A stretch of DNA of 64,000 bases from NCBI GenBank assembly GCA_035498035.1, contig DATKAN010000010.1, forward strand, positions 1 through 64,000, read 5' to 3'. The first letter of the stretch is position 1. Each line of letters begins with the position of its first letter. A program made the translations under genes and the position numbers. The notes under the pieces were generated by a model. The model searched no databases and had not been told where the DNA came from. It worked only from the letters and a program-made list of their open reading frames with translations. Shown in pieces: positions 18,394 to 30,046 of this stretch. The DNA is from Nitrospiria bacterium. GTDB lineage: Bacteria; Nitrospirota; Nitrospiria; JACQBZ01.

Positions 18394-19362
18394 GTGAAAA
18401 AGAAAGAGCGAAGAAAAGACGACCGGATCGATTTTTCCGGCGTTCGGACCTATCCCCTCAAAAACCGAAAGAGCAAGGTCTCGATCCGGGAGTTCGGCCG
18501 CCCATATCGCGGCCAGGACCGGATCGCGCCGTTCATCGATTCCCTGCCGGATATCCTCGCGGCCAAGGATCTCAAGGCCGTGATCGAGGCCGTCGTCCAG
18601 GCCCATCGGAAGAAACGACCGATCATCGTCGGCATGGGCGCCCATCTGACGAAGGTCGGGCTGAACCCCATCCTGATCGACCTGATGGAGCACGGCGTGA
18701 TCTCCGCGATGGCCGTGAACGGGGCCGTGATCATCCACGACTACGAACTGGCCCTGGCCGGGAAAACCTCCGAGGACGTGGAGGAGCAGCTCGGCAGCGG
18801 GGCCTTCGGCATGGCCGAGGAGACGGGACGCGACCTCAACGAGGCGATCATCAAGGGCGTCCAACAGGGGCTCGGAATCGGCGCGGCCGTCGGACAGTGG
18901 CTCAATCATTCCGACGCCCCGAACAAAAAGTTCAGCCTCCTGGCCGCCGCCGACCGTCTGGACATTCCCGTGACGGTGCATGTGGCCGTCGGCACGGACA
19001 TCATCCATATGCACCCGTCCGTCAGCGGGGCCGCGCTGGGCGAGGGATCGCTGCTCGACTTCAAACGTCTCTGCGCCGTCGTCGCGCGGCTGGAGGACGG
19101 CGTCTATCTCAATATCGGCTCCGCCGTGATCCTGCCCGAGGTCTTCCTGAAGGCCCTGACGCTGGTCCGGAATCTCGGCCACACCGTCGACCGTTTCACG
19201 ACCGTGAATCTCGACTTCATTCAGCAGTACCGCCCCCTGACCAACGTCGTCCGCCGCCCGACCCGGAACGGGGGGAAAGGCTACTCGATCACCGGCCATC
19301 ACGAGATCATGGTGCCGCTTCTGGCGGCCGGGATCATCGAGCGGATCCGTCGATCGTCATGA
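18394..19362 (+). CDS. deoxyhypusine-synthase-family protein
   Basis: A 322-residue protein of the deoxyhypusine synthase fold. Motifs seen: RPIIVGMGAHLTKVGLNPILIDLMEHG, AVNGAVIIHDYELALAGKTSEDVEE, HVAVGTDIIHMHP, LNIGSAVILPEVFLKALTLVRNLGH and NVVRRPTRNGGKGYSITGHHEIMVPLLAAG. True deoxyhypusine synthase modifies eIF5A, which bacteria lack, so bacterial members probably use another amine donor-acceptor pair (homospermidine-synthase-like activity is known for some). GTG 18394 is preceded by AAGGAAA; upstream in-frame codons fall in repeat R1. Its stop overlaps the hldC start (ATGA). Confidence 0.8.
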   Translation: MKKKERRKDDRIDFSGVRTYPLKNRKSKVSIREFGRPYRGQDRIAPFIDSLPDILAAKDLKAVIEAVVQAHRKKRPIIVGMGAHLTKVGLNPILIDLMEHGVISAMAVNGAVIIHDYELALAGKTSEDVEEQLGSGAFGMAEETGRDLNEAIIKGVQQGLGIGAAVGQWLNHSDAPNKKFSLLAAADRLDIPVTVHVAVGTDIIHMHPSVSGAALGEGSLLDFKRLCAVVARLEDGVYLNIGSAVILPEVFLKALTLVRNLGHTVDRFTTVNLDFIQQYRPLTNVVRRPTRNGGKGYSITGHHEIMVPLLAAGIIERIRRSS

Positions 19363-19865
19363 CCCGGTCCTCTTTCCGTGTTCGATCTTCACCCCGATCG
19401 AAAGTCAAGACCGTTCGTCAATTGAAAACGATCCTGGGCCGTCTGCGGAAGCGGGGTGAACGGATCGTATTCACAAACGGCTGCTTCGATCTGCTCCATA
19501 TCGGCCACCTCCGATATCTCCAGCGAGCCCGACGGCAGGGCGACCGCTTGGTGGTCGGGATCAACAGCGACCGGTCGGTCAGGGCGATCAAAGGGCCTCC
19601 CCGCCCCCTGCTCCCGCAGGCCGAACGGGCCGAGCTTCTCGCGGCCCTGTCCTGCGTGGACTACGTCACGATCTTCAGCGAGCCGGATCCCCTTGCGGTG
19701 ATCACGGCGTTGCAACCGGATGTCTTGATCAAAGGCAGCGATTGGGGTCACAATAAGATCATCGGCCGGGAGGCGGTCGAACGTCGCGGAGGCCGGGTCC
19801 GGCGGGTCCCGCTGGTCAAGGGCGTATCCACCACGCGGCTGATTGAAAAGATTTTGAAACTCTAA
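19359..19865 (+). CDS. hldC: D-glycero-beta-D-manno-heptose 1-phosphate adenylyltransferase
   Basis: A 168-residue nucleotidyltransferase equal to the C-terminal half of HldE/RfaE. TNGCFDLLHIGHLRYLQRAR carries the HxGH nucleotide-binding motif near residue 47; GINSDRSVRAIKGPPRPLLP, VDYVTIFSEPDPLAVI, DVLIKGSDW and the terminal VKGVSTTRLIEKI are typical. It activates heptose 1-phosphate with ATP to ADP-heptose for LPS core. Stand-alone form, so a separate kinase (HldA-type) should be elsewhere. ATG 19359 overlaps the upstream stop by four bases, indicating translational coupling. Confidence 0.92.
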   Translation: MTRSSFRVRSSPRSKVKTVRQLKTILGRLRKRGERIVFTNGCFDLLHIGHLRYLQRARRQGDRLVVGINSDRSVRAIKGPPRPLLPQAERAELLAALSCVDYVTIFSEPDPLAVITALQPDVLIKGSDWGHNKIIGREAVERRGGRVRRVPLVKGVSTTRLIEKILKL

Positions 19866-19869
19866 CAAG

Positions 19870-19967
19870 CGGGTGGCCGAAGGCGGGGCGCCCCATCGCG
19901 CGCAGCCGGGGTTCCTACACCGGGCGGGGTGACGAGCACGATGGGGCTGCCGAAGGACAGGACCCGC
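19870..19967 (+). repeat. palindromic intergenic repeat R2 (~98 bp)
   Basis: Second copy of R1 with terminal inverted arms GCGGGT and ACCCGC and perfect inner arms GCCCCATCG and CGATGGGGC. It ends 13 bases before the mfd ATG and may lie in its leader. R1 keeps the inner pairing through G-T wobble positions, which favours a structured RNA or DNA hairpin. Confidence 0.8.
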
Positions 19968-19980
19968 TCAATGACGGCGC

Positions 19981-23361
<3,381 letters not shown>

Positions 23362-23395
23362 TATGGTAGGAAACCCATCGGAGGGCGGAGGATGG

Positions 23396-24298
23396 ATGTT
23401 TAGAAGTCCTTTACCAAAATTCGTGTTCATCACCGTAGGGCTTTTGGCCTGCAACAAGTCGGCGCCCCCTTCCCTTTCGAACCCCGATTCCACCCTGGCC
23501 CAGGTCAACGGAATACCGATCACGGTCGATCAATTTAATCGGAAATGGTCGCAACTGTCCGAACCGGCCCGCGCGGTCTATGCCGGCCCAAACGGGAAAA
23601 AAGATTTTCTGGGGGAATTGATCACGCGCGAGCTGCTCCTGCAAAAGGCCCATGAGATGAATCTGGACCGGGATAAAACCGTGGGAGAGCGTGTGGAATC
23701 CTTCCGGGAGCGGTTGTTGCTGGACGCCGCGCTTCATGAACTGATCGAGAAAAAAATCGACGTAACGGAGGAGGATCTGAGGGCCCGGTTCAACGCCCAT
23801 CGAGAGGCTCTTCCCCCGATCGAAGAGGCGCGGGCGAGCCACATCCTGGTCAAGACCGAATCCGAGGCCCGGACCTTGCTGGTACGGCTGCGCCGGGGCG
23901 CCGATTTCGCCGCGCTGGCCAAAGCGCACTCCATCGATCCCGCCACCAAGGACAAGGGCGGGGATCTGGGGCTGCTGCGCAAAGGCCGGGTGCTCCCGGA
24001 GTTCGACAGGGTCGTATTCGAAATGAAGCCGGGTCAGATCAGCGACGTGGTCAGGACATCATACGGCTATCACATAATCCGCGTTCAAAGCCGGCGCACC
24101 CAAAAACCCCTCTCGGTCGATGACGTGCGGGACGAGCTCCGTGAGCAAATCATCCGGGAGAAAGAAACGGCCCTGTTCGACGCCCTCGTTAAAACATTGC
24201 GCGCCGAATCCAACATCGTGATTTCGGAGTCCCGGCTGGCCTCCGTCGGAGAAGATGTCGCAAAGAAACATGACCCCACGTCCGCGGTTCAACCCTAA
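23396..24298 (+). CDS. parvulin-type peptidyl-prolyl isomerase lipoprotein 1
   Basis: A 300-residue predicted periplasmic lipoprotein: signal ending LLACNKS, SurA-N-like chaperone region (NGIPITVDQFNRKWSQL, TRELLLQKAHEM), then one PpiC domain (ARASHILVKTESEARTLL...KDKGGDLGLLRKGRVLPEF...YGYHIIRVQSRR). ATG 23396 is preferred over 23363 because it puts the lipobox at residue 19 and has GGAGGG ten bases upstream. First of three tandem parvulin genes, likely assisting outer-membrane protein folding. Its 3' end overlaps the next gene by 29 bases. Confidence 0.85.
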   Translation: MFRSPLPKFVFITVGLLACNKSAPPSLSNPDSTLAQVNGIPITVDQFNRKWSQLSEPARAVYAGPNGKKDFLGELITRELLLQKAHEMNLDRDKTVGERVESFRERLLLDAALHELIEKKIDVTEEDLRARFNAHREALPPIEEARASHILVKTESEARTLLVRLRRGADFAALAKAHSIDPATKDKGGDLGLLRKGRVLPEFDRVVFEMKPGQISDVVRTSYGYHIIRVQSRRTQKPLSVDDVRDELREQIIREKETALFDALVKTLRAESNIVISESRLASVGEDVAKKHDPTSAVQP

Positions 24299-25256
24299 CC
24301 CGTTCTGTATGTACGCCGTGGTGGCCCTGTGCATCGGCTGCGGGAAGGACGCCGTTCTTCCCTCCTCGCCGATCGTCGCGATGGTCGGTGAGGACGGCAT
24401 CAGTCGCGACGAGTTCAAGGCCGCGTTTTTAGAGGCCAAGATCGAGGGGGCGAACGACGAAAACAGCGAAGCCGTCAAGGAACTCAAACGGAACCTGCTC
24501 AACGAGCTGATTGAGCAACACCTGTTCCTGGCCGAGGCCGGAAGGCTGAAGCTGGAGGTCGGTGCCGATGAGCTCCAGCAAGCCGTCGACCGGGTCAAAG
24601 GGGATTACGCCGCCGGAGAATTTGAGGCCATGCTTCAACAGCAACAGACCACCTTTGAACAATGGAAGGAGCGCCTTCGAAAGGACCTCTTGAGTCAGAA
24701 GGTCATCAATCAGGCCGTGCCTCAAAACATCCAGATTTCCGGCGCGGAAGTTCAAACTTACTACGATCAGCACGCGAAGGATTTCGTGCATCCGGACGAG
24801 GTCCGGGCGCGCCAGATCGTCGTGGCCAAGGAAGAAACGGCTCGTTCGATCCGCCTTCAATTGATTCAGGGGGCCGATTTCGCCTCCATGGCGAAAAGCT
24901 ATTCCCTCAGTCCGGATAAAGAGCAGGGCGGCGACCTCGGTTTTTTCGCCAAGGGCGATATGCCAGAAGAATTTGATATCGTTTTCTCCCTGGGGGTCGG
25001 GAAGATCAGCCCGATCGTCAAAACCGCCTACGGGTATCACATCTTCAAGGTGGAGGAGCGGCATCCCGCGAAACCCATGACCCCGTCGGAAGCCGCGGAG
25101 AGAATTCGAGCCCAGCTCACCCAGGAGCGACGTGAACAGTCCTTCGCCGCCTGGGTCGCCGGTCTGAAGGAGAAGGTTCGGATCACGGTGAACTATCGGA
25201 TCCTTTATCAACCGCTGGGATTACCGGATTCCACCCCGGAGCCGGTCCATGACTAA
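24270..25256 (+). CDS. parvulin-type peptidyl-prolyl isomerase lipoprotein 2
   Basis: A 328-residue lipoprotein with signal FCMYAVVALCIGCGKD, a chaperone domain (ISRDEFKAAFLEAKIEG, LLNELIEQHLFLAEAG) and a PpiC domain (VRARQIVVAKEETARSI...EQGGDLGFFAKGDMPEEF...YGYHIFKVEE). The start overlaps the previous gene by 29 bases; in-frame ATGs at 24255 and 24309 are alternatives. Overlaps the following SurA-like gene by 8 bases. Presumably works with its two paralogues in the periplasm. Confidence 0.85.
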   Translation: MTPRPRFNPNPFCMYAVVALCIGCGKDAVLPSSPIVAMVGEDGISRDEFKAAFLEAKIEGANDENSEAVKELKRNLLNELIEQHLFLAEAGRLKLEVGADELQQAVDRVKGDYAAGEFEAMLQQQQTTFEQWKERLRKDLLSQKVINQAVPQNIQISGAEVQTYYDQHAKDFVHPDEVRARQIVVAKEETARSIRLQLIQGADFASMAKSYSLSPDKEQGGDLGFFAKGDMPEEFDIVFSLGVGKISPIVKTAYGYHIFKVEERHPAKPMTPSEAAERIRAQLTQERREQSFAAWVAGLKEKVRITVNYRILYQPLGLPDSTPEPVHD

Positions 25257-26217
25257 ACGACTCAGACACCTCATCGTCTGCTTCTTCTTTCTTGCGGCCG
25301 GAGTCCAACCGTCGTTCGGCACCACGGCCCCCGTCGACCGGATCGCGGCCATCGTCAACGGCGAGATCATCACCGCCTCCGACCTTCAATCGGCCGCCGC
25401 ACGGGCCCGCCTCGGCTTGCTGGCGCTGACCCCGGACGGAACACCCTCCCGCACGCCCCCTTCCGAGCAGCAGCTCCTTGGACAATTGATCGAACAGAAA
25501 CTTCAGCTGCAGCTGGCCCAGAAGAGGGGCATCACGGTTGAACCGGAGGAAATTCAAAAAGCGGTGGATGATGTAAAACAAAAAAACGGGATGCCGAACG
25601 ACGCGGCCCTTCAAAAAGCGCTGGAGGAGGAGCATTCCAGCCTCGAACAGTATAAAAAAGGGCTGCAGGATCAGATCATGATCCTCAAACTCGTGAACCG
25701 TGAAGTGAAGTCCGGCGTCCTCCTCAGCGACCAGGATATTCGCGCGTACTACGAGGAGCACCCGGGCCTTTTTCGGACGCCGATGGAGTATCACCTCCAC
25801 CAGATTTTCATCCCGGTTTCAAAATTCGATACTTCTTCGACGTTTGATCAGACCGTCCGGAATGTCGCCGACCAACTCAAAAGCGGCGCCGATTTCCAGG
25901 CCCTCGTCCAACAATACTCGGAAGGGCCGGATCGGAACGCGAACGGCGACCTGGGCAACCTCAAGGCGGAACAGATGCTGCCGGAAATGCGCCAGGCGAT
26001 CGAACATTTGAAACCCGGCGAGGTCAGCGAACCGGTCAAAACGGCCACGGGGGCCCACATTTTCCGGCTCGATGAGATCATTCCGCCCCAAACCCGCCCG
26101 ATCGCGGAGGTCAAGCCGGAAATTCAGGAACGCTTATATCAGGAGCGTTCGGCCGAATTATATGAAAAGTGGCTGAACGATCTGCGGGCCAGCGCCCAGG
26201 TTGAGATCAAATATTAG
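25249..26217 (+). CDS. SurA-like periplasmic chaperone/peptidyl-prolyl isomerase
   Basis: A 322-residue secreted protein: signal peptide LIVCFFFLAAGVQPSFG, SurA N-terminal domain (VDRIAAIVNGEIITASDLQSA, LLGQLIEQKLQLQLAQKRGI) and one parvulin domain (YHLHQIFIPVSKFD...NANGDLGNLKAEQMLPEM...GAHIFRLDEI). E. coli SurA has two parvulin domains; this one has one, common outside Proteobacteria. The IAAIVNGEIIT start is the best SurA match of the three tandem genes. Last of the overlapping trio. Confidence 0.88.
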   Translation: MTKRLRHLIVCFFFLAAGVQPSFGTTAPVDRIAAIVNGEIITASDLQSAAARARLGLLALTPDGTPSRTPPSEQQLLGQLIEQKLQLQLAQKRGITVEPEEIQKAVDDVKQKNGMPNDAALQKALEEEHSSLEQYKKGLQDQIMILKLVNREVKSGVLLSDQDIRAYYEEHPGLFRTPMEYHLHQIFIPVSKFDTSSTFDQTVRNVADQLKSGADFQALVQQYSEGPDRNANGDLGNLKAEQMLPEMRQAIEHLKPGEVSEPVKTATGAHIFRLDEIIPPQTRPIAEVKPEIQERLYQERSAELYEKWLNDLRASAQVEIKY

Positions 26218-26258
26218 GGGAAAAAACGAAAGAACCGAATGGCAGGGAGGGTGACAGA

Positions 26259-26600
26259 ATGATTCGAATCGCATGGGCCCTATTGTTGACGACGATGATC
26301 GGGTTATCTCCCGTGTTCGCGGACGAGTTGTTCGACGCGGACGCGGCGAAACAACATTTCAACACCGGTCTGGAGCTTTACTTCAAGCAGGATTATAAAA
26401 ACGCGATCAAGGAGTTCGAGGCGGCGAGTACTATCGATCCCGATAACGCCAACGCATTGTACTTCATGGGCTATTCGTATTATAAACTGAAGGACATGAA
26501 GAGGGCCCGGGAGGTGTTTGACCAGGCCTATGGAGCGGATACCAAGTACAGCCCCATTCGAAAAACTCCGACGGTTGAGACCCCGCCGGGCCAGAAGTAA
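26259..26600 (+). CDS. small exported TPR protein
   Basis: A 113-residue protein with a signal peptide (cleavage after VFA) and about two TPR units (AKQHFNTGLELYFKQDYKNAIKEFEAASTIDPDNANALYFMGYSYYKL...). AGGGAGG upstream of the ATG. Follows the three parvulin genes by 41 bases and may be cotranscribed, perhaps as a scaffold in envelope biogenesis. The hairpin at 26684-26705 can end transcription. Confidence 0.75.
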   Translation: MIRIAWALLLTTMIGLSPVFADELFDADAAKQHFNTGLELYFKQDYKNAIKEFEAASTIDPDNANALYFMGYSYYKLKDMKRAREVFDQAYGADTKYSPIRKTPTVETPPGQK

Positions 26601-26683
26601 ACGGCTTTCCGCTTCGCTCCAGTTCCGGACGGGCCGACATGACAAGCGGTTCCATAATCTTGAAACGGAGATCCATCCCGGGG

Positions 26684-26720
26684 CCGCCCTGAGCGCTCAG
26701 GGCGGAAGGCCCGTTTTGTT
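26684..26720 (+). terminator. palindromic hairpin terminator between convergent genes
   Basis: CCGCCCTGAGC followed by its complement GCTCAGGGCGG (26684-26705) form a perfect 11-bp stem, followed by CCCGTTTTGTTT. It serves the TPR gene; the stop codon of the convergent GGDEF/HD gene (26697) lies within it. Confidence 0.6.
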
Positions 26721-28160
26721 TAAAACCTGCACGAAGGATTGCACCAACTGCGGATCGAACTGTTTTCCGGCGCATTGATGCAGTTCCTCGATGGCCTCAT
26801 CATCGCTCAGCCGTCTGCGATACGGCCGTGTCGAAATCATGGCCTGATAGGCCTCGGCGATGGCCAGAACCCGGGCCAAAAAGGGGATGTCCTCCCCGTG
26901 CAGACCTTTTGGATAGCCGTTCCCATCCCAACGCTCGTGATGGTAAAGGATGGCGGGCAGCACACCGTCCAACCGGGGGGCGTCTTTGAGCAACAACTCG
27001 GCAAGGGTCGGATGCGCCTGGATGATCTTCCGTTCTTCCAAGGTCAAGGGTCCCGGCTTGTTCAAAACATTCTCGGGCGCATTCATCAGCCCGATGTTGT
27101 GGAGCAAACTTGCGATCCGAAGGCTCTCCACCTCCGCCGGGTCGAGTTTCAAGAACTTGGCAAAACTCATGGCCAAACGAACCACCTGGTCGGTGTGGCC
27201 GAACGTAAAGGGCGTTTTGGCATCGATGGCCAATCCGATATTCCGCATCACGCTGAGTTTCGAATCCCGAAGAACGACCTCCAGGCTGCCCTGATCTTCC
27301 GCAAAGTGGGCCTTTAACATTTCCCCGTGAAGACCCACCCGATTCCGGCCGTTCTGTTTGGCAAAATAAAGGGCCTTCTCCGCCATTTCAATCAAGCCGT
27401 CCTTGTCCCGGGCGTCGATGGGAAGATTCGCAACCCCGACGCTGATCGAAATGAAGGCCCGATGACCGCCGGGCAGGTTGAAGAGATGATAGAGAACGCA
27501 GTTGCGTAGACGTTCCGCAACGACCCGGGCTCCCTCCAAGGTTGTTTCCGGAAGAAGGACCGAAAATTCCTCGCCCCCAAAGCGGGCGAGAAGATCGTTG
27601 GTCCGAAGGCCTTGTTTGATGAGCTCACTCAATTCCCGTAAAATGGCATCGCCGACCGGATGACCGTAGGTGTCATTCAGGGTTTTAAAATGATCCAGGT
27701 CGATCATGAGCAGCGAAAGTGGCCGGTTATACCTTCCGGAACGGGCGACTTCCTCCTCCAGCTGTCTCTGGAAGGCCCGGTGGTTATCGATCCCCGTGAC
27801 GGCATCCTTCACCGCGGCCGACTGGGCCGTCTCTATGACCTGGGCCTGCAGCGAGAGGAGTTTCTTGGCCGTCAGACCGAAGGTCCCGCTGATCAACCAT
27901 ACGATGGCGATCAACGGAGTGAGGGTCAATATTTCCCGGCCGACTGCCGCAACCAGATATCCCGGTGTTCCATGGAAAACCAGACCGGCCAAATTCGATA
28001 TCGAACCCAAGGCACCGGCGAGGATGAAAACCAGCGCGCCGAGACGCTCAAAATCGAGCCGTGCTTCACGTTTCAGACAGTACCCGAAGTAAAAAAGGAC
28101 ACCGCCCGACAGCGCGAGCACCCCTTGTTCGATCCAGCGAAGTCCATTCAACATCGTCAT
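26697..28160 (-). CDS. membrane GGDEF protein with degenerate HD-GYP domain
   Basis: A 487-residue protein: three or four N-terminal transmembrane helices (to about residue 115), a GGDEF domain with intact RFGGEEFSVL, DLDHFKTLNDTYGH and an I-site RTND, then an HD-GYP domain. In the HD-GYP part HHERWDGNGYPKGL is intact, but the HD dyad reads LLHNIGL (Asp to Asn, and K to L) and the late Asp ligand is Gln (AEAYQAM), so phosphodiesterase activity is doubtful. The ATG at 28160 overlaps the stop of the small membrane protein upstream (ATGA). Last gene of the MerR-GGDEF operon. Confidence 0.9.
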   Translation of the reverse strand: MTMLNGLRWIEQGVLALSGGVLFYFGYCLKREARLDFERLGALVFILAGALGSISNLAGLVFHGTPGYLVAAVGREILTLTPLIAIVWLISGTFGLTAKKLLSLQAQVIETAQSAAVKDAVTGIDNHRAFQRQLEEEVARSGRYNRPLSLLMIDLDHFKTLNDTYGHPVGDAILRELSELIKQGLRTNDLLARFGGEEFSVLLPETTLEGARVVAERLRNCVLYHLFNLPGGHRAFISISVGVANLPIDARDKDGLIEMAEKALYFAKQNGRNRVGLHGEMLKAHFAEDQGSLEVVLRDSKLSVMRNIGLAIDAKTPFTFGHTDQVVRLAMSFAKFLKLDPAEVESLRIASLLHNIGLMNAPENVLNKPGPLTLEERKIIQAHPTLAELLLKDAPRLDGVLPAILYHHERWDGNGYPKGLHGEDIPFLARVLAIAEAYQAMISTRPYRRRLSDDEAIEELHQCAGKQFDPQLVQSFVQVLNKTGLPP

Positions 28161-28459
28161 CCCGTTTTCCGCGATTCGGCTTTGTGGCGGATATCGCCAT
28201 GGAGTTTCCATGCCATCCATGGAATGAGGATTCCCGCGCCTATCCCCAGCAACGCGCAAACCTCCTGGATCCAGACGGAATCCATAATTTGGAGAACGGC
28301 CCGGACGGCCAATATCAGGCACAGGCCGATCAGCATCATCCAGACCCGCTTGTCACCGACACTGTCCTGTCCAACCGGAAGAATCACAAGGGCCGCCGTC
28401 AACGCGGCGATCGTCAACGCGGTCGCGTTCATCACACCGATGATGTTTTCCAGATCCAT
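28157..28459 (-). CDS. small three-helix membrane protein
   Basis: A 100-residue protein with three hydrophobic segments (about 8-28, 40-60, 66-88) and a basic C-terminus. No family recognised. It is sandwiched between the MerR-GGDEF gene and the GGDEF/HD gene, with 9-base and ATGA-overlap junctions, so it is probably an accessory or sensory membrane component of that c-di-GMP module. Confidence 0.7.
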   Translation of the reverse strand: MDLENIIGVMNATALTIAALTAALVILPVGQDSVGDKRVWMMLIGLCLILAVRAVLQIMDSVWIQEVCALLGIGAGILIPWMAWKLHGDIRHKAESRKTG

Positions 28460-28468
28460 CGATCCCCC

Positions 28469-29212
28469 TCAAACCACGGTGCCCGATGCGTTTCGCGCCC
28501 GCTCCACGAACCCCGTTCCCTCTTCCTCCGACGGTTCCATCGTCGCGAATCCCACGTTAATTCGAATCGAGTAACGGACGTTCCCGATGGTCCATTCCCG
28601 CTCGGGAAACAGAATCGGGATGCGTTGGGCCACAAGCTTCGCACCGTCCTCCGTCGTCTGGCACAACAGCCATAAGAATTCCTGGGAGTCGATCTGAGCT
28701 ATCGTATCGTAGGCGCGTTTGTACGAATTCAACGTATTTAAGATCTTTCGGGTGATTTCACCCACCCCGTCCGCATTGTCGAAAGGAGAAATCTCAACTT
28801 TGACGGCGAGACAGGTCAGCGGATATTGAAAACGACGCGACCGGACCCGTTCCTCCTCAACCCGTTTCTGAAAATCCTCGATCCCTTTCAGGATCTCCGT
28901 GGCCGGATCGCGCAGAGACGAGGACGGTCGGCTGATCAAATTCACCAAGGTGCGGGCCGAAACATCCCCTCCGCCCGCCAAGGCCGCTTTAATCTTTTCA
29001 GCGGCCTTGCTCACAAGGTACCCTTGCTCGGTGAGTTTTTGAACGGCCTGCAACAATTCAAGATCCCGGTCCGTATAGCGGTAGAAAATTCTTGTGCCGT
29101 GCAGTTCCTGTCCGGGCCGCACAATCCCGATCAATTTCCAATATCCCAGTTGTCTGGCCGAGATTTTGGCCTGTCTGCAGATTTCTTTAGGGCTGTATGT
29201 CTTTTTACCCAT
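28469..29212 (-). CDS. MerR-type regulator fused to a degenerate GGDEF domain
   Basis: A 247-residue protein. Residues 1-75 are a MerR winged helix (YSPKEICRQAKISARQLGYWKLIGIVRPG, FYRYTDRDLELLQAVQKLTEQGYLVSKAAEKI). From about 115 to 235 the order matches a GGDEF domain (DPATEILKGIEDFQKRVEEERVRSRRF...), but the signature is DSQEF in place of GGDEF. Five residues before it stands RAYD, the RxxD of the inhibitory c-di-GMP-binding I-site. The likely role is a c-di-GMP-responsive transcription factor controlling its own operon. Start ATG 29212 with GGTGGAAG upstream. Confidence 0.78.
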   Translation of the reverse strand: MGKKTYSPKEICRQAKISARQLGYWKLIGIVRPGQELHGTRIFYRYTDRDLELLQAVQKLTEQGYLVSKAAEKIKAALAGGGDVSARTLVNLISRPSSSLRDPATEILKGIEDFQKRVEEERVRSRRFQYPLTCLAVKVEISPFDNADGVGEITRKILNTLNSYKRAYDTIAQIDSQEFLWLLCQTTEDGAKLVAQRIPILFPEREWTIGNVRYSIRINVGFATMEPSEEEGTGFVERARNASGTVV

Positions 29213-29430
29213 GTTCTTCCACCGGCTATGAAAAATTGTCCATTCCTAATACATACATGAGCAATAAACGTACCAACCGACAGTAAAATAAGGGCTATTT
29301 CTTGTACATGGTTGTTCAATGTAATAAATCAACGGGTTATATTAGTGCCCTTTTTTGGGTTAAAAGAGGAACATTTGAATTAGGAAACTTCTTACCTACT
29401 ACTTTGTCGAAATTTGGCAGGATTAAAGGA

Positions 29431-30039
29431 TCAGTCTTTCAGAAATTGGGCGATTTCTTCCAGAAGGGAATCTCGGCCCTGGCCCGTCTTGGAGGAAAAA
29501 GGCAAGATGACTTGGTGAGCAGGGATACCCGGCAACGAGGTCTTGACCTGGCCAAGGGCGGATGCGAGACGTCCCCGGGGCATCTGATCCGACTTTGTGG
29601 CGACCAGGATATACCGAAGTCGGCAGGAATGAATCCATGTGATCAATTGCTGATCCAATAGACTCGGCGGGAGACGAATGTCCAACAGTACGATCAAGCC
29701 TCGAAGGGCGGGACGGTGCTTGAGATAATCATTCACCAAGTCACCCCAGGCCTGACGTTGCGCCAGGGAAACGTTGGCGTAGCCGTATCCGGGCAGGTCC
29801 ACGAGATAAAAGGCCGCCGGCGATTTGATGCTCACGGTGATCTTGAAAAAGTTTATCAGTCGCGTCTTACCCGGGGTGCCGCTTGTCTTGGCCAGCCCTT
29901 TATGTCGCACCAGAGAGTTCAACAGCGACGACTTCCCCACATTGGAACGTCCCGCGAGAGCGATCTCGGGCAGCCCGTCCGTCGGACAGTCGCGAAGCGA
30001 CGCGCAGCTTTTCACAAACTCCGCCCCATGGATCTTCAT
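29431..30039 (-). CDS. engB: ribosome-biogenesis GTPase EngB/YsxC
   Basis: A 202-residue TRAFAC GTPase with EIALAGRSNVGKSSLLNSLV (G1), TPGKTRLINFF (G2), YLVDLPGYGYA (G3) and LVATKSDQ (G4). It is needed for large-subunit assembly. ATG 30039 gives the usual N-terminus (MKIHGAEFVKS) and lies seven bases after a -10 box, so the mRNA is probably leaderless; an in-frame start at 30075 lies upstream of that promoter. Divergent from the TPR gene at 30138. Confidence 0.93.
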   Translation of the reverse strand: MKIHGAEFVKSCASLRDCPTDGLPEIALAGRSNVGKSSLLNSLVRHKGLAKTSGTPGKTRLINFFKITVSIKSPAAFYLVDLPGYGYANVSLAQRQAWGDLVNDYLKHRPALRGLIVLLDIRLPPSLLDQQLITWIHSCRLRYILVATKSDQMPRGRLASALGQVKTSLPGIPAHQVILPFSSKTGQGRDSLLEEIAQFLKD

Positions 30040-30046
30040 GGCCGTC

